Shown here: one piece after another, positions 7,660-16,514 of the stretch
Layout of the letters: each line of letters opens with the position of its first letter
Position numbering within the stretch: position 1 is the stretch's first letter
From: Promethearchaeota archaeon
GTDB taxonomy: Archaea; Asgardarchaeota; Lokiarchaeia; Sigynarchaeales; SOKP01
Reading direction: 5' to 3'
DNA: 44,286 nt
NCBI GenBank assembly: GCA_016839635.1
Contig: JAEOTV010000137.1
Location: 1-44,286, forward strand
The notes under the pieces: generated by a model
The model's input: the letters and a program-made list of their open reading frames with translations, nothing else
The model's database searches: none
Told to the model about the DNA's origin: nothing
Position numbers and translations under genes: made by a program

Positions 7660-9552
7660 ATGAAAAGCAATAATGAGATTTTCCTATTAAAGTTAGGTGG
7701 GAGTCTATTAACTGATAAGAATGAACCTTTATCTCTTAGGGATGAGGTTTTAGAAAACTGTATTAACCAAATTATTGAAAGTAAAAAATCAATTATTTTA
7801 ATTCATGGGGGTGGATCATTTGGGCATCCAATTGCTAAAAAATATCAAATTTCTAAAGGACTAAATGATGCCATTGAAGATCAAATAATCGGGCTAGCCA
7901 AAACCCATGAGATTATGAATAAATTTAATTCTATAATAATTAACAAATTTTTAGATAAAGGATATCCAGCTATTTCGATTCAGCCATCTAGTATTTTTCT
8001 AAAAGATTTTAATCAAATAAAACTAAAATCAATAGACCCAATTGAAAAATTGCTTGAACTTGGAATAATCCCTATATTATATGGTGATATTATTTTAAGT
8101 TGGAATTCTTATTTTTCAATTCTTTCAGGAGATCAAATTATTTTAAAATTATGTGAACAAATTCAAAACTTCAAGATTTCAAAAGTAATATTTGCAATTG
8201 AAAAGGATGGGATATTCATTAAAGATAATGGTAACGAAAAATTGGCTTTGAAACTAGATTCCAACAATTTGGATAATCTAAATTTAGCTGAATTAGAACA
8301 AAAAATAGACGTTACAGGAGGGATGAAAGGCAAACTAGAGATCATTAAGGAAATTGTAAAATTTAATATACCTGTTCAAATAATTAATGGACTTAAGAAT
8401 AAAAATATCTTAAAGGCGTTGCTTAATCAATCTTTAGAATGTACTAATATTGAAGTACCGGCTGGTAAAAAATTTGGAAGTAAAATATATAATAGGAAGA
8501 TAGAGCACATAAAAATTCCTTTAAAGTATAATGTTCAACATTCAAAGAACTATTTTGATGATATAAATCTAATTCATCATCCCCTGCCTGAGTTTGAATT
8601 AGATAATATCGATCTCTCTGTTAGTTTTTTTAATAAAACAATTTCAGCTCCTATTTGTATTGCAGCAATTACAGGAGGTCATGAAATTTCAAAAGCAATT
8701 AATAATATTTTAGCAAACGCAGCAAGTTCAGAAAAAATTATAATGAGTGTTGGCTCTCAGAGAATAGGCTTGGAAGATCCTTCCACATTAGATTCATTTA
8801 AAGTTGTACGTGATGTTGCTCCTAATATCCCCATAATTGGAAATATAGGAGTTGGACAGTTATGTGATCCTAATTTTAATTTAGATCAATTTAATAAATG
8901 CATCGAGATGATTAACGCGGATGTTATGGCTATACACTTAAATGCTTTACATGAACTAACTCAAAGTGATGGTAATCTTTCTTATAAAAATTTTGAAGAA
9001 ATATTTAAAGAAATAAGAAAAAATTTGAAAATTCCTATTATTGCAAAAGAAGTAGGATCAGGGTTTAATAAGGAATTAGCTCTAAAGCTCGATACATTAG
9101 GAATTGATGGATTTGATGTTGGAGGAATGGGGGGTACTAGTTTTGCGGCAATAGAGTCAATACGTGATAAGTCTAGCTATGAAGTATATACTAGAAAGAT
9201 TGCAGACACTTTCCGAGAATGGGGGATTCCAACACCCGTAAGCATAATCAATGTTAGAAAAGTCACTCAAAAACCTATAATAGCAACAGGAGGCTTAAGA
9301 AATGGTCTAGATATTGCCAAGGCAATCTCAATTGGAGCAAATATAGGGGGATTTGCATTTAAGTTTTTAAAAACAGCATGGCAAGATTATAAAAATAACA
9401 CATTATCAACTACAATAAAAGAGATAAAAACTCTGAAACAAGAATTAAGATCTTCATTATGGTTAATGAATGTAGATAAAATTAATAACTTAATAGGTAA
9501 TAAAGATAAAAGAGTGTTATTAGGTGAATTATATCAATGGACTATTCAATGA
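7660..9552 (+). CDS. Fused isopentenyl phosphate kinase and type 2 IPP isomerase
   Basis: One 630-residue frame holds two enzymes. Residues 5 to about 265 are an isopentenyl phosphate kinase (amino-acid-kinase fold): KLGGS at 11-15, HGGGSFGHP with the family His at 56, LYGDI, LSGDQI and DVTGGMKGK. From about residue 277 to the end is a type 2 (FMN, NADPH-dependent) isopentenyl diphosphate isomerase: the RKIEH opening, ITGGHE, VGSQRIGLEDP, AIHLNALHELTQ and GGMGGTSFAAIE. In the isomerase the usual HLNPLQE and QPEGD segments read HLNALHE and QSDGN. The kinase makes IPP, which the isomerase converts to DMAPP, so the fusion links consecutive steps. No internal stop or start separates the halves. 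Confidence 0.9.
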   Translation: MKSNNEIFLLKLGGSLLTDKNEPLSLRDEVLENCINQIIESKKSIILIHGGGSFGHPIAKKYQISKGLNDAIEDQIIGLAKTHEIMNKFNSIIINKFLDKGYPAISIQPSSIFLKDFNQIKLKSIDPIEKLLELGIIPILYGDIILSWNSYFSILSGDQIILKLCEQIQNFKISKVIFAIEKDGIFIKDNGNEKLALKLDSNNLDNLNLAELEQKIDVTGGMKGKLEIIKEIVKFNIPVQIINGLKNKNILKALLNQSLECTNIEVPAGKKFGSKIYNRKIEHIKIPLKYNVQHSKNYFDDINLIHHPLPEFELDNIDLSVSFFNKTISAPICIAAITGGHEISKAINNILANAASSEKIIMSVGSQRIGLEDPSTLDSFKVVRDVAPNIPIIGNIGVGQLCDPNFNLDQFNKCIEMINADVMAIHLNALHELTQSDGNLSYKNFEEIFKEIRKNLKIPIIAKEVGSGFNKELALKLDTLGIDGFDVGGMGGTSFAAIESIRDKSSYEVYTRKIADTFREWGIPTPVSIINVRKVTQKPIIATGGLRNGLDIAKAISIGANIGGFAFKFLKTAWQDYKNNTLSTTIKEIKTLKQELRSSLWLMNVDKINNLIGNKDKRVLLGELYQWTIQ

Positions 9553-9557
9553 AACTC

Positions 9558-9947
9558 TCACTCTATATTTTTTTCTTCCAATGAACTTCCAATTTCATTA
9601 ATAAAACTAGAAAAAGCACCCATTTTTCCTTTAAAGATTTTTATTTCTTCATTGTAGAGTTTTAAGAATTTGTATGATAATTTTTCTAATTCTTTATTTA
9701 CTTTCTTCTGATTATATTTCTTAGATGATGTTGCCACGAATAAAAGGTTCATCTTCTTTATTGTTGTGAATCTAGTATTCTTTAAATCAAAATTTGACAA
9801 ACCTCCTTCTGTTAATTGTTCTGCAAACATATTTAGTGCACTCATCATTGCTCCAAAAAGCTGAGGAGAAACAACATTATCAAACTCTCTGTGAAAAATT
9901 ACTAGCCCTGATTTTTGCAAAATCCAAATATCTTGGAGTACTTTCAA
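9558..9947 (-). CDS. Longin-like domain protein
   Basis: A 129-residue protein starting with DIWILQKSGLVIFHREF, followed by a helix rich in small and hydrophobic residues (SPQLFGAMMSALNMFAEQL), a strand pair and a long C-terminal helix. This order matches longin/roadblock-type domains, which in eukaryotes and Asgard archaea bind small GTPases and trafficking factors. The start is a TTG at 9947 with GGTGG just upstream; no ATG fits. It ends six bases from the convergent end of the IPK-IDI gene. The longin assignment is by sequence pattern only; a roadblock relative is the main alternative. Confidence 0.6.
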   Translation of the reverse strand: MKVLQDIWILQKSGLVIFHREFDNVVSPQLFGAMMSALNMFAEQLTEGGLSNFDLKNTRFTTIKKMNLLFVATSSKKYNQKKVNKELEKLSYKFLKLYNEEIKIFKGKMGAFSSFINEIGSSLEEKNIE

Positions 9948-10072
9948 TTGGACCCACCACTAAATTTTTTTATAATAACTTTCAATTTTCATTAATTCTG
10001 AAATAAATATGTCTTTAATCTATTTTTAAGTTTTTGATGCTTCAAATTATAAGTACTAATTGTTAAACAATA

Positions 10073-10459
10073 TTAAGCAAGACTATATTGTTTCACAAGC
10101 TCAAAGATATCATTAAAATCAGATAAATCAAAGGGCTTTTTCAAATATCCATCTGCTTTTGTTTCAAGCGCTTTTATTGCAACCTCTACCTCTGCCACAC
10201 CAGTGAAATAATATACAAGAATTTTATTGAATTTCTCAGATGATTTAAGCATCTTACAAAAATCATATCCATTAGAATCTGGTAAATGTATATCTAAGAA
10301 TATTAGTTTAGGTATGTAATTTTCTAATTCTTGCATTGCTAAAGAAATATTTTCAACAGCTCTACATGTGAAGCCTTTTGATTCTATAATTTCTGTTAAC
10401 AACAGTTTTATATACTTACTATCATCTATAATTAATATGTCGTATTTGGCATCCTCCAT
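10073..10459 (-). CDS. Stand-alone CheY-like response regulator receiver
   Basis: A single receiver domain of 128 residues. The acidic pair is in IIDDSKY near the N-terminus, the phospho-acceptor Asp is in FLDIHLPDSNG, the switch Thr is in YFTGVAE and the conserved Lys is in YLKKPFD. No output domain is attached, so it would act by protein contacts, as in phosphorelays or chemotaxis-like systems. The start ATG at 10459 follows a G-rich stretch (GATAGGGG). No histidine kinase is nearby. Confidence 0.88.
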   Translation of the reverse strand: MEDAKYDILIIDDSKYIKLLLTEIIESKGFTCRAVENISLAMQELENYIPKLIFLDIHLPDSNGYDFCKMLKSSEKFNKILVYYFTGVAEVEVAIKALETKADGYLKKPFDLSDFNDIFELVKQYSLA

Positions 10460-10625
10460 CCCCTATCAACCCACAAAGTTTTGTCTTCATCATTTGAATA
10501 GTAGAATTACCTATCTTCCATATTATTAACAAAATAAGATTAATATAAAGTTGCGTTTTTAGATAAAATTGTGTAACAATATCATAAAATTACAAAATAT
10601 AGGAAAATTTAGGTACAAATCTTTT

Positions 10626-11693
10626 TTAAAATTTTCTATCTTTCACAAATTTTAATAAATCTTCATAGAATTCCATTTCTGAAAGATCGATATCATTTCT
10701 TACCTTATCTAGAGATAAACTTGCTTCTTGAAAATACGAATTTGCTAATTCTTTACACGAATTAACAACATCCGATTTTAAAAATAACTTTTTAACGTTC
10801 TGAACATCATCATTCGTCATGTCTGTCTTTTCTATTAATTTCTCAAGTTTAACCCTTTCCTTATCCTCTAATTTATTGAATGCTTCAATCAATAGACAAG
10901 TTTTCTTACCCTCTCTAATATCTCCATCTGTAGGTTTGCCAGTTACTTTTTCATCACCAAATGTTCCTAAAATGTCGTCAATTATCTGAAAAATAATCCC
11001 CAAGTTTATACCATAAATCGAAAGTTCCTTCATTATATTCTCATCAACTTTCGCATAGTTGGCACCAATTAAAATTGATTTTTCCAATAAGGCTCCAGTT
11101 TTAAGTGAAATCATTTTGATATAATCTGAAATGGTAAGATCTTTTTTGTTTACCATATCCGTTTCAATTAATACACCATTAGCGATATCAATAAATCCTT
11201 GTTGATATAATTTGATAGCCTTTAAGTTCAAATTATTTTCAAAATTGTTAAAAAAGTAAGCTTCTAATCCTAGAAAAAAAGCGGAATCCCCTCCAATAAT
11301 ACCAATAGAATTTCCAAAATCAATATCGTTCATTTTCTTCAAATTGTATTGTTGATGATAATTGCGGAATCTAAAGTGAAATGCAGGTTTTCCCCTTCTA
11401 AAATTATCCTTATCAATAATGTCATCATGGATTAACGAGGCATTATGAAGAAATTCCACCCCTACACTAGGTGAAATTATCTTATCATCTTGTTTTTCAT
11501 CAAAAGCATTAAAGCTAGCAATACATAATAATGGTCTGATTCTCTTTCCACCTGATAGAAAATAATTCTTTAATTCTGAGTAGTAATTCTTTAAAAATGA
11601 ATTTTTTATACTACTCAGTTTCTTATTATAGATTGATTCTATTGCATTATTTATCTTAGGTATATATTTCTTTGAGTATTCGACAAATTTCAT
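10626..11693 (-). CDS. Geranylgeranyl diphosphate synthase (trans-prenyltransferase)
   Basis: Condenses IPP with allylic diphosphates to build the C20 precursor of archaeal lipids. Visible motifs are GGKRIRP at residues 48-54, the first Asp-rich motif DDIID at 90-94 with RRGKPAFH after it, and the second Asp-rich region FQIIDDILG followed by GKPTDGDIREGKKT. The residues four and five positions before the first motif are small (Ser, Ala), consistent with a product of C20 or longer. At 355 residues the length is normal. It lies beside the mevalonate genes on the other strand, with geranylgeranyl reductase upstream. Confidence 0.92.
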   Translation of the reverse strand: MKFVEYSKKYIPKINNAIESIYNKKLSSIKNSFLKNYYSELKNYFLSGGKRIRPLLCIASFNAFDEKQDDKIISPSVGVEFLHNASLIHDDIIDKDNFRRGKPAFHFRFRNYHQQYNLKKMNDIDFGNSIGIIGGDSAFFLGLEAYFFNNFENNLNLKAIKLYQQGFIDIANGVLIETDMVNKKDLTISDYIKMISLKTGALLEKSILIGANYAKVDENIMKELSIYGINLGIIFQIIDDILGTFGDEKVTGKPTDGDIREGKKTCLLIEAFNKLEDKERVKLEKLIEKTDMTNDDVQNVKKLFLKSDVVNSCKELANSYFQEASLSLDKVRNDIDLSEMEFYEDLLKFVKDRKF

Positions 11694-11818
11694 TGAATAT
11701 CACAATTTTTTCTTAATAATTATTTATATAATCAGTATGCTAATGTTAATTTACTAAAATAAAAGGAATTTCAGATTTTCAATACTCTTAACCACTAGTA
11801 AAAATATTGAGATTAAAT

Positions 11819-12937
11819 TTAAAGTAATCTTTTCATTGTTATTTCAGAACTACGATACTTCTCCCAAAGAGAAAGAAATCGTTTTAAATTCTCATCATTT
11901 TGGAATATTTGATCGCGAACTATTCGTTTAGCTTTTAGAACAAGAAGAAATTTTCTATCTAAGCTTTTCTCATAATACATACCAAGTTTATCTAATTTAT
12001 CCCTATTCTCGCATCTCTTAATAGTCTCAATTGCTATTTGGCCACTCATCATTGCATAGGGTATTCCTTTTCCAGTAATAGGATCTACTATTCCACCAGC
12101 ATCACCAACAGCAAATACGTTTTCCTCATAGATTTTGGGTCGTAAACCTACTGGAATGAGGTGTGCTTTAAAAATGTTTAATTCAGTATCTTTTAACACA
12201 TTTTTAACGAATGGTAAACTTTCAAATTTTTTAAATTCCTGTCTAGAATTATTAATTAAGTTTATTTGGTTACCCCATCCTACTGTAATGGTCTCAGCTT
12301 TTGGAAATAACCATGCATAACCAATAGGAATAAAATTTTTTATGCCAAAAAATGCATGAACTGCATCATTACCTAATGTTTTATCAATTAATTCTTTAGA
12401 AGTTTTCATTTCTTTAGTAATTGTTAAAATTATATTTTCTTTTTTGAAATATGGCCATCCTAAAAATCTCAGAGTTGTAGAGGTGGCTCCGTCGGAGGCT
12501 ATTACGTATTTAACAATATAACTTCCCTTTTTGGTGCTAACTCTATAAAATCTATCAGCTTTTTCAATATTAATTAAAGGTTCACTTTCTTTCAGAATTG
12601 CACCACTATTCACTGCCATATCGCTTAGAAATTTATCAAATGTATTTCGCCATATAGTTGCTCCTTTTCCTTTTTTAGAAAATCTATCCCCATCAACATG
12701 ATGAAGCTCCAAGGATTCAAATATACGACTTATTTTATCTTCGGGATAATCTATCTCTTCTACTAATTCCCAAGCTATAGCTCCACCACACGCTTTATAC
12801 CGTCCTTTCTCTCCAATCACATCCTTCTCAATAATACACGTCTTATAACCATTTTCAGCAGCAACCTTCCCCGCAATGGAACCTCCTGGACCTGCTCCTA
12901 TAATAAAAACATCAAAATCAAGTCTTAAATTTTGCAT
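11819..12937 (-). CDS. Geranylgeranyl reductase family FAD enzyme
   Basis: Reduces the double bonds of geranylgeranyl chains in archaeal ether lipids (digeranylgeranylglycerophospholipid reductase type). The N-terminal dinucleotide fold reads FIIGAGPGGSIAG and ends in IIEKD. The family motif YKACGGAI follows, and the second FAD motif is FAVGDAGGIVDPITGKGIPYAM. At 372 residues it is of normal size. It stands just upstream of GGPP synthase on the same strand, 125 bases away, so the two may share regulation. Related reductases also serve quinones, but the context favours lipids. Confidence 0.88.
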   Translation of the reverse strand: MQNLRLDFDVFIIGAGPGGSIAGKVAAENGYKTCIIEKDVIGEKGRYKACGGAIAWELVEEIDYPEDKISRIFESLELHHVDGDRFSKKGKGATIWRNTFDKFLSDMAVNSGAILKESEPLINIEKADRFYRVSTKKGSYIVKYVIASDGATSTTLRFLGWPYFKKENIILTITKEMKTSKELIDKTLGNDAVHAFFGIKNFIPIGYAWLFPKAETITVGWGNQINLINNSRQEFKKFESLPFVKNVLKDTELNIFKAHLIPVGLRPKIYEENVFAVGDAGGIVDPITGKGIPYAMMSGQIAIETIKRCENRDKLDKLGMYYEKSLDRKFLLVLKAKRIVRDQIFQNDENLKRFLSLWEKYRSSEITMKRLL

Positions 12938-13035
12938 AATTAATCAAAATTAAATTATTGGTAGTAAAAAATATAGAATATTCAACCCTTTTTAAGCAAT
13001 ATCAAATAATCAAGATTATTATAGGTTTCAATCCT

Positions 13036-13626
13036 TCAAATTAGATCGAGATTATTTGTTTCAAATCCTAATTTATTCAAATAATCTATCATTTCTTTTT
13101 GTCTAACTTTTCCCATCTCTTTAGCTGGTTCAGTATATAAGTTCTGAGGCAAATCTTTGCTGAATTTCTCAATCAAATTTATCGCAGTTTTAAGATTTGG
13201 TGTCCAATCTGCTTTCCCAATGATAGAAAGTAAACGGGTGATTCCAATAATTCCCATAAAATCAAGAGTATCAGCGTCATGTAAAATTTTAGATTCAATA
13301 TTTTCTCCAACTTTAGCATAAAACATATGGCTCTTAATAATTTCTTTTACTAATGGTATTTTTTCTGAAGGAAAATCTACCGATTTAAGTATTTCGTCAC
13401 AAAATTCAATTGATATCTCAGTATGTTCTTCTCCTTCTTTTCTATATGGTTCTAATGCACCAATATCATGTAAATAGGCGGCTGCATATAATGCATCCTC
13501 ATCAATATCAATTTGTAGTTTTTTAGTTAATTCTAATGATAACTCATAAACTCGAGCAAAATGTGAAAATCCCCATGCTGGATGCTCAAGGCTTTTTGTT
13601 AAATCTAAGAGTTTCTGCTTCCACAT
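13036..13626 (-). CDS. HD-domain phosphohydrolase
   Basis: The metal-binding HD pattern is clear: a first His in WGFSHFARV, the HD pair in AAYLHDIGAL, a later His in IKSHMFY and Asp in LHDADTLDFMG. Such proteins hydrolyse nucleotides or other phosphoesters; the substrate is unknown here. I chose the ATG at 13626, 8 bases after the stop of the mannosidase gene and preceded by GAGTGAT; a longer start at 13671 would overlap the mannosidase. The tight spacing suggests co-transcription with it. Confidence 0.82.
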   Translation of the reverse strand: MWKQKLLDLTKSLEHPAWGFSHFARVYELSLELTKKLQIDIDEDALYAAAYLHDIGALEPYRKEGEEHTEISIEFCDEILKSVDFPSEKIPLVKEIIKSHMFYAKVGENIESKILHDADTLDFMGIIGITRLLSIIGKADWTPNLKTAINLIEKFSKDLPQNLYTEPAKEMGKVRQKEMIDYLNKLGFETNNLDLI

Positions 13627-13633
13627 AATTAAA

Positions 13634-16423
13634 TCACTCAGAAAATTCAATCTCAATTTTAAAGGTAACAATTACATGTGGTTCCACTATTACTTCAAGT
13701 TTATTGTTCTTGTAATTTTTAATTTTTGCTTTAATTTCATTTTTGGGGTTTTCTTCAAGGAAATTAACAATTTCAGCTTTTTTAATCATAATGTTCTTAT
13801 AAAAAATTAATATTGCTTCTTGAGGAATAGAAGATATATTATATATTCTAACAACTAGATATTCCCCGTCCTCTGACTTTTTTAACGCACTTAATACTAA
13901 ATTTTGATTATCAATTTCAAGAAAACTAAAGACAGTAGGGAGGTAGGATTCGAGGATTTTCTTTTGAGGACTTAAAAAATATGACAAAACTCCCATTGGT
14001 TTTAAAACAACTTTATCTGAGATTCTAAAGGGACTTTGAGCCATTGCGGGGAAGATAGCTTTAAGAGGATTATTAAATTCCTTTCCTCTACTGTGTATTT
14101 CTGAATCTAACCAGTTTGATTTTGATGTAGTAACAATTGATAATTCAAAGGAATATTTACCAAGGCATTGCGCTTCTGGAGTGTTAAAATCTGGACCCGC
14201 GTGGGACATTCTGGATGCAAAATCATCGCGGGATAGCCATTCAACACATCGTAATAGAGTAATCGCAAATGTTATGGTATTATCGCCATTTATTATAGCT
14301 TCATACTCAGGTAATCCTTTATTTAGTACAGCAAAAGTTCTCGAATTATTACTAACACACACAAAATCCTTTTGGTGATTCATAGCTAAAGGTTTTTGAG
14401 CCCAATTATCTGCCTTTGGCAATTTGAGATTTCTAGGAACAACATAAAAATGACCATCAGCATATATACAATCTGCTTTTATTTTTGTAGGAAATAGTAC
14501 ACGAATTCGATGATCTTTGCTGTTGTTTTCCATCTCAATCTTAAAATCAATTCGTTTAATTCCTTTATACAGTGAAATGTATATACTTATTTTATTATCG
14601 ACAAGCCATTCTTCCCTATTATAACGATCTTCAGTTAGTGAATGGGGGAGCTTTAAGTTTAGTCTTAGTTTAAATGTTTTCTGAGAAGGTCCATCTATAT
14701 ATACTGCTCTTTCAAATATAGCAGCATCTTCAGTTGTAAACACGAGATCTAATTCATTATCTTTTGGACCTGAAAAATCATACTCATCACCCCAGTCTCC
14801 CATATCCTCGAATTCACAAAAATTCTCATAAATAAGTCCAGTTTCTTTATCAACTACTTCAATAAACCCATTTGCTTTTATGCTAATTCGATAATATTCA
14901 TTTTCTAAGAAATCTCTTGTTATTTTAAACTTCTGTTTCTCACTAGTAAAATCACTTTGGCTTTCTACAGGGATTACATAAAAAGTTTTATAACCACATG
15001 CCGGAACTTCCGCTAAGAATGTAAATTCATGACTAATACTTTTTTTACTGATAAATCTAGGTTCTTCATCTACAAAATAATGTTGATACTTGAATTCATT
15101 ACCCTCAGAGTCTATTACTTTAATGTCGTAAGGAAAATTATCTCCAGCTGTCTTCTGAGCGATACAATTAAATTTAACAATATCTTTTCGTCGCCATGGA
15201 AGTGGATTAAATACCAATAAGATATTGAGATCTTTATATTTAACATCAAAGTTTACAAGCTCACTTAAATAAATAAATGCGTTGTTAAATACTTCTTTTG
15301 CTATTTGTTCTGCCCAATCAAACCGTACTTTCATCTCATCATGGACTTCATCAATACTACAACCACAAATACTATCGTGTGGGGCATTTTTTTGTAGCCA
15401 TTTTAATCCAGTGAAGATATAACCTTTTGGATAAGAAAATTTGTTATATTTATCTAAGATCCAAGTAATTGTTGATATCGGTTCGGCATACTTTTCATAT
15501 AAATATTCTATTGCGGTATTTCTTTGTTTTATCCACATTCGTGCAGATAAAACTCCCGATAATAAATGTGCATATCTACCCCCTCTTAATTCGCCTTGAA
15601 ATTCTTTTAACTCTGGCTTAGATTCTAAAACTTTTAACACGTAATATTCAAAATCTGCTTGTTCCATACATTTATCTGGATTTAAACTATTCCACTGTTT
15701 TATTAACTCTGGAATTTCTGGACGAGCTTCATGATGATCGGAACCATTATTAAGTAAAACATTAGGAGTAGAGGTATAATTCTCAAATTTTTCGATGGCA
15801 GTTTTTACATTTCGTAGTGCCGCTTTAAATTCTCCTTTAATTTTTTTAAAATTGAATATTTCTAAAGACATATAACCGTATCTTAAAAAAATAGCCAAAA
15901 TTGATGCTGCACTACCTGGTGACTTCCAAATAAATTCCATATTTAATTTCTTTTCTTCGAATTCATTTCCAAAACCCCTCCAAAATAATACAGAAGGAAT
16001 TTCAAAACTATGAATAATTTGAGGCAATTGTGCAATATGGCCAAAAGGATCAGGAATATATCCCGCTTTCATTATATTTCCAAATTTTCTGCTAATTTGA
16101 TGACCAATCATGAGATTTCTAATTAAAGACTCACCACTAACAAGAAATTCATCAGGTAGAATATACATAGGACCAATAGACAGTCTTCCTTGTTTCACAT
16201 ATTCTTTAATCTCTTCTTCCTTTTCAGGTCTTACTTCTAGGTAATCTTCTAAAGGAATGGTTTGACCATCTAATACAAAATTCTTATAATCAGCATCAGT
16301 TTTTAGAATATACAACAATTTATCCATCATTAATACAAGTCTAGCACGAAACTCTTGAAAAGTTAGATACCATTCTCTATCCCAATGAGTTTCTGGAACG
16401 ATTATTATCTTATTCGCTTTCAT
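13634..16423 (-). CDS. GH38 family alpha-mannosidase
   Basis: A 929-residue glycoside hydrolase. The N-terminal catalytic domain begins with HWDREW (residues 13-18; His 13 and Asp 15 as zinc ligands), the nucleophile Asp 125 is in IPDPFGHIAQLP, and a His zinc ligand is in the PHDSICGCSIDEVHD block. The long C-terminal beta-sandwich region carries GPKDNELD and WLVDNKISIYIS segments. There is no signal peptide, so it is probably cytoplasmic, acting on mannosyl glycans or stored sugars. Cytoplasmic GH38 enzymes of prokaryotes can also act on mannosylglycerate, so the substrate is open. Confidence 0.9.
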   Translation of the reverse strand: MKANKIIIVPETHWDREWYLTFQEFRARLVLMMDKLLYILKTDADYKNFVLDGQTIPLEDYLEVRPEKEEEIKEYVKQGRLSIGPMYILPDEFLVSGESLIRNLMIGHQISRKFGNIMKAGYIPDPFGHIAQLPQIIHSFEIPSVLFWRGFGNEFEEKKLNMEFIWKSPGSAASILAIFLRYGYMSLEIFNFKKIKGEFKAALRNVKTAIEKFENYTSTPNVLLNNGSDHHEARPEIPELIKQWNSLNPDKCMEQADFEYYVLKVLESKPELKEFQGELRGGRYAHLLSGVLSARMWIKQRNTAIEYLYEKYAEPISTITWILDKYNKFSYPKGYIFTGLKWLQKNAPHDSICGCSIDEVHDEMKVRFDWAEQIAKEVFNNAFIYLSELVNFDVKYKDLNILLVFNPLPWRRKDIVKFNCIAQKTAGDNFPYDIKVIDSEGNEFKYQHYFVDEEPRFISKKSISHEFTFLAEVPACGYKTFYVIPVESQSDFTSEKQKFKITRDFLENEYYRISIKANGFIEVVDKETGLIYENFCEFEDMGDWGDEYDFSGPKDNELDLVFTTEDAAIFERAVYIDGPSQKTFKLRLNLKLPHSLTEDRYNREEWLVDNKISIYISLYKGIKRIDFKIEMENNSKDHRIRVLFPTKIKADCIYADGHFYVVPRNLKLPKADNWAQKPLAMNHQKDFVCVSNNSRTFAVLNKGLPEYEAIINGDNTITFAITLLRCVEWLSRDDFASRMSHAGPDFNTPEAQCLGKYSFELSIVTTSKSNWLDSEIHSRGKEFNNPLKAIFPAMAQSPFRISDKVVLKPMGVLSYFLSPQKKILESYLPTVFSFLEIDNQNLVLSALKKSEDGEYLVVRIYNISSIPQEAILIFYKNIMIKKAEIVNFLEENPKNEIKAKIKNYKNNKLEVIVEPHVIVTFKIEIEFSE

Positions 16424-16514
16424 CTCAAATATCCTTTAATCAAAAATCCTAATTGAGTTTGTTAAAGAATATTTTAATAAAAAGTAATTGAATATTATTA
16501 AAAAGTAAGGATAA

